64,000 nucleotides of DNA from an uncultured Pelagibacteraceae bacterium. Lineage in GTDB: Bacteria > Pseudomonadota > Alphaproteobacteria > Pelagibacterales > Pelagibacteraceae. Position numbers and translations under genes: made by a program. Positions 11,868 through 27,289 of the stretch are shown here, in pieces. The DNA is taken from assembly GCA_902618485.1 (NCBI GenBank), contig CACNAR010000001.1:62001-126000 (forward strand). Reading direction: 5' to 3'. The stretch's first letter is position 1. Every line of letters begins with the position of its first letter. The notes under the pieces are model-generated. The model searched no databases, was not told where the DNA came from, and saw only the letters and a list, made by a program, of their open reading frames with translations.

Positions 11868-13403
11868 ATGGAAATAAATCCCTCAGAAGTAACAAAAATA
11901 TTAAAAGAACAAATTAAAAACTTTGGAGAAAAAGCAGAGGTATCTGAAGTAGGTCAAGTTTTGTCAGTTGGAGATGGTATAGCTAGAATTTATGGACTTG
12001 ACAATGTTCAAGCTGGAGAAATGGTTGAGTTTAACGATGGTTCAAAAGGTATGGCTCTTAATTTAGAGAGCGAAAATGTTGGAGTTGTTATTTTTGGTGA
12101 TGATAGAAATATTAAAGAAGGAGATATAGTAAAAAGAACCGGAAGCATCGTTGATACTCCAGTCGGAAAAGAATTACTGGGACGAGTGGTAGATGGTTTA
12201 GGTAATCCTATTGATGGAAAGGGTGCTTTAGATAAAGGTGTTAAGAAAAGTAGGGTAGAGGTAAAAGCACCAGGCATAATACCTCGTCAATCTGTTAGCG
12301 AACCGATGCAAACAGGTTTAAAATCTATCGATAGTTTAGTGCCGATTGGAAGAGGACAAAGAGAATTAATTATTGGAGATAGACAAACAGGCAAAACAGC
12401 AGTAGCTGTCGATGCAATTATTAATCAAAAAAAAATTAATGAGTCAGGGGATGAGAAACAAAAATTATATTGTATTTATGTAGCTGTAGGTCAAAAAAGA
12501 TCAACTGTTAGACAAATCCAAAAAACTTTAGAAGAATCTGGAGCAATGGAATATACTACTATTGTTGCTGCAACAGCATCAGATTCAGCTCCTTTGCAAT
12601 TTTTAGCTCCATACACTGGTTGTGCTATGGGTGAATATTTCAGAGATAATGGAATGCATGCACTAATAATTTACGATGATCTTTCAAAGCAAGCTGTTGC
12701 TTATAGACAAATGTCTTTGATTTTAAGAAGACCGCCAGGACGGGAGGCATATCCTGGGGATGTATTTTACCTTCATAGCAGATTACTTGAAAGAGCTGCA
12801 AAACTAAGTGATGAACATGGTGGCGGTTCTTTAACAGCACTACCAATTATAGAAACACAAGGTGGTGATGTATCTGCATATATACCCACAAATGTGATTT
12901 CTATAACAGATGGACAAATCTTTTTGGAAACTGAACTTTTTAATCAAGGAATAAGACCTGCTATAAACGTAGGGCTTTCAGTTTCAAGAGTTGGATCTGC
13001 GGCACAAACAAAAGCTATGAAAAAAGTTTCTGGTTCAATGAAATTAGAATTGGCACAATACAGAGAAATGGCAGCTTTTGCACAATTTGGCTCTGACTTA
13101 GATGCATCAACTCAACAACTACTTAATAGAGGATCAAAGCTTACAGAGTTACTTAAACAAAAACAATATTCTCCGATGACTGTGGCTGAGCAAGTAATTT
13201 CAGTTTTTTGTGGTGTTAAAGGTTATCTAGATGACATAGAGCTAAAAGAAATTGCAAATTTTGAAAATAAAATAATTGAAAAATGTAAATCTGAAAAGCC
13301 AGAAATCATAGAGTCTATTTTAAGTTCAGGCAAACTTGAGGAAAATACTGAACAAAAATTAGTAGAAGTAATAAAACAGCTAAAACAAACATTTAATTCA
13401 TAA
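11868..13403 (+). CDS. atpA: F1 ATP synthase alpha subunit
   Basis: [62 protein letters not shown]. Confidence 0.98.
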   Translation: MEINPSEVTKILKEQIKNFGEKAEVSEVGQVLSVGDGIARIYGLDNVQAGEMVEFNDGSKGMALNLESENVGVVIFGDDRNIKEGDIVKRTGSIVDTPVGKELLGRVVDGLGNPIDGKGALDKGVKKSRVEVKAPGIIPRQSVSEPMQTGLKSIDSLVPIGRGQRELIIGDRQTGKTAVAVDAIINQKKINESGDEKQKLYCIYVAVGQKRSTVRQIQKTLEESGAMEYTTIVAATASDSAPLQFLAPYTGCAMGEYFRDNGMHALIIYDDLSKQAVAYRQMSLILRRPPGREAYPGDVFYLHSRLLERAAKLSDEHGGGSLTALPIIETQGGDVSAYIPTNVISITDGQIFLETELFNQGIRPAINVGLSVSRVGSAAQTKAMKKVSGSMKLELAQYREMAAFAQFGSDLDASTQQLLNRGSKLTELLKQKQYSPMTVAEQVISVFCGVKGYLDDIELKEIANFENKIIEKCKSEKPEIIESILSSGKLEENTEQKLVEVIKQLKQTFNS

Positions 13404-13410
13404 AATATTT

Positions 13411-15703
<2,293 letters not shown>

Positions 15704-15704
<1 letters not shown>

Positions 15705-16096
15705 TGAGCGAAGAATTTAAACTCGAAGTAGTCAACCCAGAAAAATCTTTTCTTGCAAAAGATGATGTCACTGAAGTCGTAGTTCCAGCATTTGAGGGAG
15801 AGATGGGAATACTTAAGGATCACATATCTATAATTTCTTTTTTAAAACCTGGCATAATCAAAATTTATTCAAAATTAGGTGAAGAAAAATATTATGTTGA
15901 AGATGGAATAATTGAATTCAAAAATAACAATCTATCAATTCTCACCAGCTCTATTTTCAACATTAAAGATATGGAAAAAAGCAAAATAGATGAAATGTTG
16001 AAAGTTGCTGAAGAAGAGACAGCTAAGAACAACATAAGCGATCAAGCAAAATATTTAATTGATCAGAAAATTGAAGTTTTAAGAACTATTAATTAA
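15704..16096 (+). CDS. atpC: F1 ATP synthase epsilon subunit
   Basis: VVNPEKSFLAKDDVTEVVVPAFEGEMGILKDH; position at end of the atp operon. Confidence 0.93.
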
Positions 16097-16574
16097 TAAT
16101 CTTTTCTAACTTTTTTTGAAGTATCTTGTAAACATTAAGTTTGAAACTTACAACTATCTCTGTAATAGAATTTAGTTCTATCCATTTCCATTCAAAAAAT
16201 TCTGGTTTGCTTGTATTAATATTTATTTCATTATCACTACCAAGATATCTCATTAAAAACCATTTTTGTTTCTGCCCTTTAAATTTACCTTTCCAAATTT
16301 TACCTAGAAGATGGTTTGGTAGTTCATAAGTGGTTATTTCATCTATTTCAGTTATTAACTCGACGTTTTTAATACTAGTTTCTTCTTCTAGTTCTCTGTA
16401 GGCAGCAGATAAAAAATCTTCACCTTCATCAACACCTCCCTGTGGCATTTGCCAAAAACCTTTTGGGTTGTCAATTCTTTTTGCAACAAAAATTTTATTT
16501 TCTCTATTCAAGACAATTATGCCAACACCCACTCTGTAAGGTAGATTTCTAAATTTTTTCTGAATCTCAACCAT
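16089..16574 (-). CDS. rppH: RNA pyrophosphohydrolase (Nudix)
   Basis: YRVGVGIIVLN; Nudix box GGVDEGEDFLSAAYRELEEET. Confidence 0.92.
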   Translation of the reverse strand: MVEIQKKFRNLPYRVGVGIIVLNRENKIFVAKRIDNPKGFWQMPQGGVDEGEDFLSAAYRELEEETSIKNVELITEIDEITTYELPNHLLGKIWKGKFKGQKQKWFLMRYLGSDNEININTSKPEFFEWKWIELNSITEIVVSFKLNVYKILQKKLEKIIN

Positions 16575-17712
16575 TAAGTAATTTAATCGCGTAATTCAAT
16601 TGATTGTCGGTTTCAGTTTTAATTTTAAAATCATCACTTTCCTCATCGATTTCAATGTCAGGTGATACACCTACTTCAGAAATAGATTTACCTGAAGGCA
16701 AATAATACTTAGCTACAGTTAATCTTATAGCCCCTTTATTTTTTAAAGGAATAATAGATTGAACAGATCCTTTCCCATAACTATTTTCACCAATTAAAAT
16801 TGCTCTTTTATGATCTTTTAAAGCTCCAGCTACAATTTCAGACGCAGAGGCAGAACCATAATTTATCAAAACAAGAATAGTTTTTCCTTTAGTAAGATCT
16901 CCTCTTTTTGCAAACCATTTTCGATTTTCTGATTGTTGTCTACTTTTTGTAGAGACGATCTCACCATTATCTAAAAAGAAATCAGAAATTTTTATAGCTT
17001 GCGATAATAGTCCTCCTGGATTATTTCTTAAGTCTAAAATGTAAGATTTTAAATTTTTATTTTTTTCAAATTTATTGATTTCTTTTTTTATTTGTCCAGC
17101 ACTATTTTCATTAAAGGAAGTTAATCGTATATACCCAATGTTTTTTTCTAGTAATTCTGCTTTGACCGATTTAATTTGAATTATTTCTCTTGTAACATTA
17201 AAAGTTAAAGCTTTTTTCTCTCCCCGCCTTCTTATTGTTAATTCAATAGCAGAACCTACGGGCCCTCTCATTAACTCAACTGCCTCACTCAAAGATTTAC
17301 CTTGTACTTGGATGTCATTAATTTTAACGATATAATCTCCAGCTTTTATTCCTGCTTTGGATGCAGGTGTATCATCTATTGGAGAAATAACTTTTACAAC
17401 TCCTGACTCCATTGTAACTTCAATACCAAGCCCTCCAAATTCTCCACTTGTCTCAGTTTGCATTTCGTTAAAAATTTCTGGAGACATGTAGCCTGAATAT
17501 GGATCTAGAGATTGTAGAAGACCATTAATAGCAGAATCCATGCTGTCAGATTGATTAATCTCATCTACGTATTCTTTATTAATTTTTTCTAAAACTTCAC
17601 CAAATACATCAATTTTTTCATAAAGTTCACTTTCAGAGGCAATAGCTTTTTGGATAAGAAAAAACAAAATCAAAAAATAAGTCAAAAAATTTAGTATTAT
17701 TTTTTTTATCAT
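16567..17712 (-). CDS. ctpA: C-terminal processing protease (S41 family, PDZ domain)
   Basis: GLGIEVTMESGVVKVISPIDDTPASKAGIKAGDYI (PDZ); YGSASASEIVAGALKDH; GENSYGKGSVQ catalytic motifs. Confidence 0.93.
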   Translation of the reverse strand: MIKKIILNFLTYFLILFFLIQKAIASESELYEKIDVFGEVLEKINKEYVDEINQSDSMDSAINGLLQSLDPYSGYMSPEIFNEMQTETSGEFGGLGIEVTMESGVVKVISPIDDTPASKAGIKAGDYIVKINDIQVQGKSLSEAVELMRGPVGSAIELTIRRRGEKKALTFNVTREIIQIKSVKAELLEKNIGYIRLTSFNENSAGQIKKEINKFEKNKNLKSYILDLRNNPGGLLSQAIKISDFFLDNGEIVSTKSRQQSENRKWFAKRGDLTKGKTILVLINYGSASASEIVAGALKDHKRAILIGENSYGKGSVQSIIPLKNKGAIRLTVAKYYLPSGKSISEVGVSPDIEIDEESDDFKIKTETDNQLNYAIKLLNG

Positions 17713-18059
17713 ATTATTAATTTTTCGTTTGGTATTAGTTCAGACCACATTTTTTCAAGTTCATAAAACTTTCTTTTTTCAGGGTGGAAAATATGTATGA
17801 TTAAATCTATACCGTCTACTAGTTTCCATTCATTACTATCTTTACCCTCTATTTTAGAATTTTTTATTCCATTATCTTTAAGTTTTTCTAAAACTTGTTC
17901 CGATAAAGCCTGTATATGTCTAGAAGAGGTACCACTAGCTATAATCATATAATCAGCCATAGAACTTTTATCTTTTAAGTCTATACTTACAATGTCTTGA
18001 GCTTTATTTATGTCGAGAGTTTCAATGATAATTTTTTTTAAGCTTAAGATTTTATACAT
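17709..18059 (-). CDS. rsfS: Ribosome silencing factor
   Basis: DIVSIDLKDKSSMADYMIIASGTSSRHIQAL; EGKDSNEWKLVDGIDLIIHIF. Confidence 0.92.
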   Translation of the reverse strand: MYKILSLKKIIIETLDINKAQDIVSIDLKDKSSMADYMIIASGTSSRHIQALSEQVLEKLKDNGIKNSKIEGKDSNEWKLVDGIDLIIHIFHPEKRKFYELEKMWSELIPNEKLII

Positions 18060-18076
18060 TAATTATATTTACCTTA

Positions 18077-18595
18077 TCAAATTTTCCTTAATTGAGAAGA
18101 TGAAATATTAACTTTGTTAAATTCAATAAACTTTAAACTTTTTCCATTTAACCTTTTATATGAGACTGAATTTAACGATTTTTTTTTATAGCCATGACGA
18201 TCAAAAACAATAATTTTACACTTTTTTGAAATAGCTTCCCACTTGTACCACTTGTGAAAATTAATAAGATTATCTGCCCCCATTAGAAAATAAATTTCAG
18301 CTTTGGTAGTTCTTTTTAGAAAGTTTATTAAGTCTATAGTTTTATTAGATCTTATTACCTTTTCATAAAATTTTATTTTTATAAAATTATTTAACTTTAT
18401 AATTTTTTTACAACTTTGGATTCTTTGAGAAATGCTTGTATTATTTTTTTTTTTTAAAGGATTTTTTAAAGTAATTGCCCAAATTATTTTTTTTAATTTG
18501 TATTTTTTTACAGCTTTTTTTGATATTGCTAAATGACCAATATGAGCAGGGTCAAACGACCCACCAAGAACACCAATTTTATTTTTAAATCTCAA
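18077..18595 (-). CDS. nadD: Nicotinate-nucleotide adenylyltransferase
   Basis: GVLGGSFDPAHIGHLAIS; LMGADNLINFHKWYKW; ISSSQLR. Confidence 0.9.
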   Translation of the reverse strand: MRFKNKIGVLGGSFDPAHIGHLAISKKAVKKYKLKKIIWAITLKNPLKKKNNTSISQRIQSCKKIIKLNNFIKIKFYEKVIRSNKTIDLINFLKRTTKAEIYFLMGADNLINFHKWYKWEAISKKCKIIVFDRHGYKKKSLNSVSYKRLNGKSLKFIEFNKVNISSSQLRKI

Positions 18596-18596
18596 A

Positions 18597-19846
18597 TTAT
18601 TTCCTTATTCTCCCATTACTTGATATTTGATACTTATAAGACACTAGTTGATTAAGTCCAACCGGGCCTCTTGGAGGAAGCTTATTAGTTGAAATACCAA
18701 CTTCGCCACCAAAACCAAATTCTCCACCATCTGCAAATTGAGTCGATGTATTATGCATGGCAATTGAGCTTTTAACCTCATTTAAAAATTTTTTTGCTGA
18801 CTTCTTATTCATGGTGATAATCGAGTCAGTGTGCATTGTCCCATATTTATTAATATGACTTATTGCATCATTTATATCTCTGACACATTTTACAGAAACT
18901 GTAGCTGACAAATATTCTTTTGACCAATCTTTATTAGTAGCTCTAATAATTTTCCCTTTATAATTTTTTTTGATTCTATTATCTCCAATAATTTTGCATC
19001 CATGATCTTCTAAGTGTTTTAAAATAATGTTACATGATTTTTTTAAGATTTTTTGATGAACTAAAATCGTTTCTGTAGCTCCACAAATCGCTGTATTTCT
19101 TAATTTTGCATTAAAAATAATCTTTTTTGCTGTATTTAAGTTTGCGTTCTTATCAATATAAGTATGACATACTCCTTCTAAATGACCAATCACTGGTAAG
19201 TTAGATAACTTCTGAACTTTTTTTACTAAATTTTTTCCTCCTCTTGGAATAACTACATCAACATATTTATCCATTTTATTTAATAGATAATCGACAATAT
19301 TTCTATTGGTGGAGTCAATAAATTGAACAAAATTTTCGTTAATATTATTTTTTTTTAATGAGTCTCTAAAAAGCTTTGATAAAATTTTATTTGAAAAAAA
19401 AGCCTCTGATCCACCTCTTAAAATTACTGGGTTTCCGGATTTAAAGCATAATGATGCGACGTCTGAGGTAACATTTGGCCTACTCTCATAAATAATAGCA
19501 ATTATTCCTATAGGAATTGAGATTTTAGAAATACTTAACCCGTTTGGTCTATTCCATTTCTCCAAAACTCTATTTGTTGGGTCTTTAAGTTTTATTACAG
19601 ATTTTATTGAACTAATAATATTATCTATTTTTTTTTCATTTAAAATAAGACGTTCAATTAAGTTTTTTTTGACTCCCCTACTTATTGATCTATTAACGTC
19701 CTTCTTATTGGCACTAAGGATTAATTTTTGATTTTTTCTAATAAATGAGCAGTAATCTATTAATACTTTATTTTTCTTTTTAGTATCCACCCGATGTACC
19801 AAGGCGCTTTTCGATCTTTTTCCAATATTAGTTAAAATTTTTTTTA

Positions 19847-19850
<4 letters not shown>
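18597..19850 (-). CDS. proA: Gamma-glutamyl phosphate reductase
   Basis: ESRPNVTSDVASLCFKSGNPVILRGGSEA; HNTSTQFADGGEFGFGGEVGISTNKLPPRGPVG. Confidence 0.96.
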
Positions 19851-21935
<2,085 letters not shown>

Positions 21936-21953
21936 CTATTTTAAGTTGTACTA

Positions 21954-22208
21954 TTAATTGGGTTTTACAGAAACAAAAGTTCTATCTGATTTAGTTTTTT
22001 TAAAAACAACTTTGCCCTTAATAACAGAAAAAATTGAATGGTCTTTACCCATACCAACGTTTTCACCGGGAAAAATTTTTGTTCCTCTTTGTCTTACGAT
22101 TATGTTTCCTGGCACCACGGTTTCTCCACCGTATTTTTTCACACCAAGTCTTCGTCCAGCACTGTCACGCCCGTTTCTTGATGATCCACCTGCTTTTTTT
22201 GTTGCCAT
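21954..22208 (-). CDS. rpmA: 50S ribosomal protein L27
   Basis: [29 protein letters not shown]. Confidence 0.98.
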   Translation of the reverse strand: MATKKAGGSSRNGRDSAGRRLGVKKYGGETVVPGNIIVRQRGTKIFPGENVGMGKDHSIFSVIKGKVVFKKTKSDRTFVSVKPN

Positions 22209-22217
22209 AACTTTACC

Positions 22218-22619
22218 TTACTTTTTGTTTTCTTTTGTATCCTTTGCCGCTGTTTTTGTTACTTTAGAAACTTCTTTAGCTTCAGATAAAACCTTACCAT
22301 CTTTTGAAAAAATCTTATTTATTCTAATCATAGAATATTGTTGTCTATGGCCATTCTTTCTTCTTGAATTTTGTCTTCGTCTTTTTTTAAAAATTAAAAT
22401 AGTTCTATTTTTGCTATTTTTTATCAGGTTTGCTTCAACTTTTGCGCCTTGCACCGTAGGAGATCCGATTTCTATCTCTTTTTCATTTCCGTAAGCTAAA
22501 ATTTCTTTAAATTCTATTTTAGTATCCGGTTTTGAATTTGGTAGCTTTTCGATTTTTAGGATTTCACCTGATACTACTTTATATTGTTTTCCACCAGTTT
22601 GTATTACTGCATAAGACAT
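22218..22619 (-). CDS. rplU: 50S ribosomal protein L21
   Basis: MSYAVIQTGGKQYKV...KKRRRQNSRRKNGHRQ; start set at the internal Met at 22619, not the ORF-track start. Confidence 0.95.
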   Translation of the reverse strand: MSYAVIQTGGKQYKVVSGEILKIEKLPNSKPDTKIEFKEILAYGNEKEIEIGSPTVQGAKVEANLIKNSKNRTILIFKKRRRQNSRRKNGHRQQYSMIRINKIFSKDGKVLSEAKEVSKVTKTAAKDTKENKK

Positions 22620-22644
22620 AAGGATTTCAATTTTTAATAATCGC

Positions 22645-22672
22645 AATATAATCTGAGCGAAACTTTAGTCAA
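22645..22672 (-). promoter_or_regulatory. Predicted sigma70-type promoter of the rplU-rpmA-obgE operon
   Basis: Minus strand TTGACT (22672-22667), 16-nt spacer, TATATT (22650-22645). Confidence 0.65.
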
Positions 22673-22682
22673 GCTCAATAAA

Positions 22683-23402
22683 TCAAAAATTATCCTTTAA
22701 ATCTCTCAGTTTTGAAAAAGTCTTAATATCCTCAGCTTTTAAAAATATATTACACTCTAATTCATCATTTAATACAGAGGGAATAGTTGGTGAATTAAAT
22801 TTATGATTATTCTTAATTTTTAAAACTTTTTCTTTTAGTTTTAAATTGTCTGGATCATTGAATAAACAAAATTCAGAATTTTTTAGTGTATATTCATGAC
22901 CACAATAGATCAGAGTATCCTTAGGCAATTTTTTAAATATTTTTAAAGAGTTAAACATCTGCTCATAAGTTCCCTCGAAGATTCTACCACAACCTAGAGA
23001 AAACAAAGTATCACCTGTAAAAATTATTTTTTCTTTAAAAAAATGGAAAGCAATATGACCCGATGTATGACCCGGTGTATGGTAAATTTTTGCTTCAAAG
23101 TTACCTTTCTGCCAGATTTGATTATTTTCTAAAAGAATATTTATTCCTGGAATTCGATCCTTATCATCTTTAAATCCTATAACATCACAATTATATTTTT
23201 TTTTCAGTTCAAGATTACCACCGATATGATCGTGATGGTGATGGGTATTTAAAATATATTTAAGATCAATCTTATTGTTATCTATAAAATCAATTATTGG
23301 TTCAGATTCGCTTGGGTCAACTATACAAGCAGATTGACTATTTTCATCAATTATTGCGTAACTATAATTATCTTGAAGACATTTAATAATTTTTATTTTC
23401 AT
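22683..23402 (-). CDS. gloB: Hydroxyacylglutathione hydrolase (glyoxalase II)
   Basis: NTHHHHDHIGG metallo-beta-lactamase motif; HTPGHTSGHIAFH; YCGHEYTLKN. Confidence 0.93.
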   Translation of the reverse strand: MKIKIIKCLQDNYSYAIIDENSQSACIVDPSESEPIIDFIDNNKIDLKYILNTHHHHDHIGGNLELKKKYNCDVIGFKDDKDRIPGINILLENNQIWQKGNFEAKIYHTPGHTSGHIAFHFFKEKIIFTGDTLFSLGCGRIFEGTYEQMFNSLKIFKKLPKDTLIYCGHEYTLKNSEFCLFNDPDNLKLKEKVLKIKNNHKFNSPTIPSVLNDELECNIFLKAEDIKTFSKLRDLKDNF

Positions 23403-23998
23403 TTATTTTCAATCAAAAATATTCCAAGCTCTCCGAATAAATTTTTCAAAAAAATATTTGATTTACTTATATTCGAGATATTTTTATTTATTAGAGCTAA
23501 AGATTTAACAATTTTAAAATTAATAGTTTCTGAAAATCTTACAAAATCTTTAATAGTACACATATGAATATTTGGTGTGTTGTACCATTCATGAGGTAGT
23601 GAACTTGTAATTGGCATAGTTCCTTTAAAAAGTAAGTCTAACCTTACCTTCCAATTTCCAAAGTTCGGAATAGTCACAATGGCTTTTTTGCCAACTCTTA
23701 AAAGTTCCTTAATGACAATTTCTGGATTTATAAAGGCTTGCAATGTCTGACCCAAAACAACGTAGTCAAAAGAATTTTTCGGAAATTGCTTTAAATCAAG
23801 CTCTGCATTACCTTCAATAACTGTCAATCCTTTAGCTATACATATTTGAACTTTTTCTTTAGAAATTTCAATTCCTCTTATATTCACATTTTTGTTTTTT
23901 CTCAAAAATTCCATTAAAGTTCCATCATCACAACCAACATCTAATACAGTTGAGTTTTTTTCGATTATATTCGCAATAAAATTATATTCAGCTTTCAT
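23399..23998 (-). CDS. metW: Methionine biosynthesis protein MetW
   Basis: [53 protein letters not shown]; adjacent to metX. Confidence 0.92.
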   Translation of the reverse strand: MKAEYNFIANIIEKNSTVLDVGCDDGTLMEFLRKNKNVNIRGIEISKEKVQICIAKGLTVIEGNAELDLKQFPKNSFDYVVLGQTLQAFINPEIVIKELLRVGKKAIVTIPNFGNWKVRLDLLFKGTMPITSSLPHEWYNTPNIHMCTIKDFVRFSETINFKIVKSLALINKNISNISKSNIFLKNLFGELGIFLIENK

Positions 23999-25118
23999 TA
24001 TTACCTTCTATATAAGATTTATCTAAAAAATTTTTGAGTGCATTTAAAAAATCTGGAACTTCTAGCAAAAAAGAGTCATGCCCTTTATCAGACTCTATTT
24101 CAACAAAACCCACGTTTGCACCAATTGCGTTCAAAGCAATAACTATATCTTTATTTTCTTGAGTTGGATAAAGCCAATCTGACGTAAAAGACATAATAAA
24201 AAATTTAGTTTTGGTTTTTTTGAAGGCGTTTGATAGATTGCCATCAAATTGTTTAACCAAATCAAAATAATCCATTGCTCTAGTTATATAAAGATAACTG
24301 TTAGCATCAAATCTATCTACAAATACTGAACCTTGATAACGTAAATAACTTTCTATTTGAAAATCAGCATCAAATCCAAATTTAAGATCATCTCTTTCCT
24401 GAAGATTCCTACCAAATTTTTCTTGAAGTCCCTTTTTAGATAAATAGGTAATATGAGCAGCCATTCTTGCTACAGCTAACCCTTTATCTGGCAACGTGCT
24501 TTTAGAATTATATTTTCCATCCATCCAATTATGATCAGCAGTTATTGCTTGTCTACCAAGTTCATTGAATGCAATATTTTGGGCTGAATGGCTAGATGTA
24601 CAAGCAATAGGGACAGCTGTTTTAGCTTTGTCTGGAAAATTACTCACAAATTGTAAGACCTGCATCCCTCCCATTGATCCACCAACTACAGAAAAAAGCT
24701 TTTTGATATTAAAAAAATCTAATAAATTTACTTGGGCATTTACCATATCATTGATCGTAATAACTGGAAAATCTGTTCCATATATTTTTTTTGTTTCAGG
24801 ATTTTCGTGACTTGGTCCAAAAGACCCCATGCAACCACCAATCACATTAGCACAAATTACAAAATATTTATCTGTGTCGATAGATTTTTTTGGGCCTACC
24901 GCATAAGACCACCATCCATCTTTTTTAGTTATCGGATTTACACCTGTTACAAATTGATCACCTGTTAGGGCGTGAAAGACTAAAATTGCATTATCCTTAT
25001 TTTCATTTAATTTGCCATAGGTCTCGTATGCCAAAGGAAATTTACTAATAGTTTTACCACAGTCTAACCTAAGTGGTTTTTCAATTATCAATTTTTTTAT
25101 ATTTTCTCTTATATTCAT
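23988..25118 (-). CDS. metX: Homoserine O-acetyltransferase
   Basis: [57 protein letters not shown]. Confidence 0.95.
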   Translation of the reverse strand: MNIRENIKKLIIEKPLRLDCGKTISKFPLAYETYGKLNENKDNAILVFHALTGDQFVTGVNPITKKDGWWSYAVGPKKSIDTDKYFVICANVIGGCMGSFGPSHENPETKKIYGTDFPVITINDMVNAQVNLLDFFNIKKLFSVVGGSMGGMQVLQFVSNFPDKAKTAVPIACTSSHSAQNIAFNELGRQAITADHNWMDGKYNSKSTLPDKGLAVARMAAHITYLSKKGLQEKFGRNLQERDDLKFGFDADFQIESYLRYQGSVFVDRFDANSYLYITRAMDYFDLVKQFDGNLSNAFKKTKTKFFIMSFTSDWLYPTQENKDIVIALNAIGANVGFVEIESDKGHDSFLLEVPDFLNALKNFLDKSYIEGNNES

Positions 25119-25150
25119 AATTATTGCTGAGAATTGAATTGTGAGAAAAA

Positions 25151-25202
25151 AACTTTTTTAGCGGTTTTTTTATAGCGCTCGCAATTCAGATAAATCAGCG
25201 CA
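25151..25202 (-). ncRNA. SAM-II-type riboswitch upstream of metX
   Basis: Minus strand GCGCTGATTTATCTGAATTGCGAGCGCTATAAAAAAACCGCTAAAAAAGT matches the recalled SAM-II core (CGCUGAUUUA ... AUUGCnAGCG ... GCUAAAAA). P1 stem GCGCT (25201-25197) pairs with AGCGC (25179-25175). Sits 5' of metX. Confidence 0.85.
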
Positions 25203-25207
25203 GAAAT

Positions 25208-25236
25208 TTTGTACAAGAAGTTTTGAGCTATGTCAA
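25208..25236 (-). promoter_or_regulatory. Predicted sigma70-type promoter of metXW
   Basis: Minus strand TTGACA (25236-25231), 17-nt spacer, TACAAA (25213-25208), directly upstream of the SAM-II element. Confidence 0.7.
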
Positions 25237-25319
25237 TTTTAATATATTTTAACTTAAACTATATAAAAAAATCTTAATTTATCTATAAAGAGCATAAAAA
25301 TTAAAAAAAAGAAAATATT

Positions 25320-26396
25320 ATGAGATTTAAAAAATTCAATATTGATGCCTATGAGCCCGGTAAATCTAGCGTTAATAATTTGAAAAAGGTTATTAAATTG
25401 TCAGCTAATGAATCTGCTCTTGGCATGAGCCCTAAAGTAAAGAAAATAATATCAAATAAAAACCTTAATTTTTTTAGATACCCGGATGGAAAATCTAAGG
25501 TACTCAGGTCTCAAATTTCAAAGAAATTTAAATGTGATAAAGACAAAGTTATTTGTGGGGCAGGATCTGATGAGGTTATTCAGATGTTATGTCAATTATT
25601 TTTAAGACCAAAAGATGAAGTAATTGTTCCCCAATTTAGTTTTTTAATGTACAGAATTTATTCAAAAATAGTAGGTGCAAAAGTAATATTTGCTAAAGAA
25701 AAAAATTATAAAATCTCAATTTCAGAAATAATTAAAAAAGTTACAAAAAAAACTAAAATTGTTTTCTTAGCAAATCCAAATAACCCGACAGGAACTTATT
25801 TAACTGAAATTGAACTTATCGAATTAAGAAAAAAACTTAGAAAAGATATTTTACTTGTAGTAGATGATGCTTATGCAGAATATATGAAAAATCACGATTA
25901 CAAATCAGGTTTAGATTTATTTAAGAAAAAAGAGAATGTTTTTATTTTAAGGACATTCTCAAAAATTTATGGATTATCTTCGTTAAGAATAGGATGGGGA
26001 TATGGGTCAAAAAAAATTATAAAGTCCCTCAACATTATCAAACCTCCATTTAATGTTAACGAGGTAGCTCAAAAAGCAGCAGTAGAGTCTCTTAAAGATA
26101 ATAAATTTATATCTCGCTCAATTAGCCATAATATCTTTTATGCAAAAAAAATAAAAAATTTTTTGAAAAACTATGAAATTAATTCTAATAAAATTTCAGC
26201 TAATTTTTTACTTTTGGATTTTTCAAAATGTAGAATTAAAGCTAAATATTTTTATGAAAAACTAAAGAATAAAGGAATAATTTTAAGATCTACAGAGGAT
26301 GGGTATAAAATAAAAAATATGTTGAGATTAACAGTGGGTTCAAAAAATGATAATATAAAATTTATGAAAGCAGCTCAAAGTATATTTAGAAGATGA
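25320..26396 (+). CDS. hisC: Histidinol-phosphate / aromatic aminotransferase (PLP class I/II)
   Basis: KLSANESALGMSP; FLANPNNPTGTYL; RTFSKIYGLSSLRIGWGYG. Confidence 0.88.
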   Translation: MRFKKFNIDAYEPGKSSVNNLKKVIKLSANESALGMSPKVKKIISNKNLNFFRYPDGKSKVLRSQISKKFKCDKDKVICGAGSDEVIQMLCQLFLRPKDEVIVPQFSFLMYRIYSKIVGAKVIFAKEKNYKISISEIIKKVTKKTKIVFLANPNNPTGTYLTEIELIELRKKLRKDILLVVDDAYAEYMKNHDYKSGLDLFKKKENVFILRTFSKIYGLSSLRIGWGYGSKKIIKSLNIIKPPFNVNEVAQKAAVESLKDNKFISRSISHNIFYAKKIKNFLKNYEINSNKISANFLLLDFSKCRIKAKYFYEKLKNKGIILRSTEDGYKIKNMLRLTVGSKNDNIKFMKAAQSIFRR

Positions 26397-27289
26397 AAAA
26401 TATATTGATTATTGGCTGTGGTCTACTAGGTTCATCTTTGGTTAGAAAAATTTCCGAAAAAAAAATTTCAAAAAAAATTTTCATTTACGAAAAATCCAGA
26501 AAAAATATTGAAAAAATAAAAAAACTTAAATTAAAAGGTACTATTGTAAAAAAATTAAAGGATGTAGTACCTCATACAGGTTTTATTATTTTTTGTACAC
26601 CAATGAGTGAATATAAAAAAATAATTTTAAAAATAAATGATTATCTTTCGTCTGATCATATAATTACGGACATTGGTTCAGCAAAACTAAAATCTAATGA
26701 AATAATTAGAAAAAATTTAAAAAAAAAAATATTCTGGACTTCAAGTCACCCTATTGCTGGGTCTGAGGTTAGCGGGCCTGAAAATGGGAAAGAAGATTTA
26801 TTCGAAAATAAATGGTGTGTTTTAATAAAAGATAAAAAAACTAATATTAATCATTTAAATTTTTTAAGATCTTTCTGGAAAAAGGTAGGCTCTAAAACTG
26901 TTGTAATGGACTCTGAAAAACATGATAAGATTTTTTCAATGACAAGTCATTTACCACATTTAATTGCTTATAATCTTGTAAAATCTGCACAAGATTTTGA
27001 AAAAAAACAGAGATACAACTTAATTAAATATAGTGCAGGTGGTTTGCGAGATTTCTCAAGAATAGCTGCATCAAATGAAATAATGTGGAGAGATATTTTT
27101 TTTAACAATAAAAAAAATGTATCAAAAGCAATCGATATTTTTGTAAAAAATCTCCATTCTTTTAAGAGAGACATTATCTCAGGTAATAGTAAATCAGTTA
27201 TTAAAAAATTAACTCAAACTAAGAAAGTAAGATCTAAAATCGTTAAATTGAAACAAGATACTAGCAAACCTGATTTTGGTAGAAATTAA
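26393..27289 (+). CDS. tyrA: Prephenate/arogenate dehydrogenase
   Basis: IIGCGLLGSSLVRKI; ITDIGSAK; SSHPIAGSEVSGPENGKEDLFENKWC. Confidence 0.9.
   Translation: MKNILIIGCGLLGSSLVRKISEKKISKKIFIYEKSRKNIEKIKKLKLKGTIVKKLKDVVPHTGFIIFCTPMSEYKKIILKINDYLSSDHIITDIGSAKLKSNEIIRKNLKKKIFWTSSHPIAGSEVSGPENGKEDLFENKWCVLIKDKKTNINHLNFLRSFWKKVGSKTVVMDSEKHDKIFSMTSHLPHLIAYNLVKSAQDFEKKQRYNLIKYSAGGLRDFSRIAASNEIMWRDIFFNNKKNVSKAIDIFVKNLHSFKRDIISGNSKSVIKKLTQTKKVRSKIVKLKQDTSKPDFGRN

Noticed and set aside
12640-12846. Short minus-strand ORFs inside atpA (also 12008-12277)
   Set aside because: Antisense to atpA with no family resemblance or independent initiation signal.
21958-22494. 178-aa plus-strand ORF opposite rpmA/rplU
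   Set aside because: Antisense to two ribosomal protein genes with no recognisable domain; shadow ORF.
25118-25320. Possible tRNA or small RNA in the largest intergenic gap
   Set aside because: No cloverleaf or TPsiC-like GGTTCRANNCC box; the gap is explained by the SAM-II element and divergent promoters.
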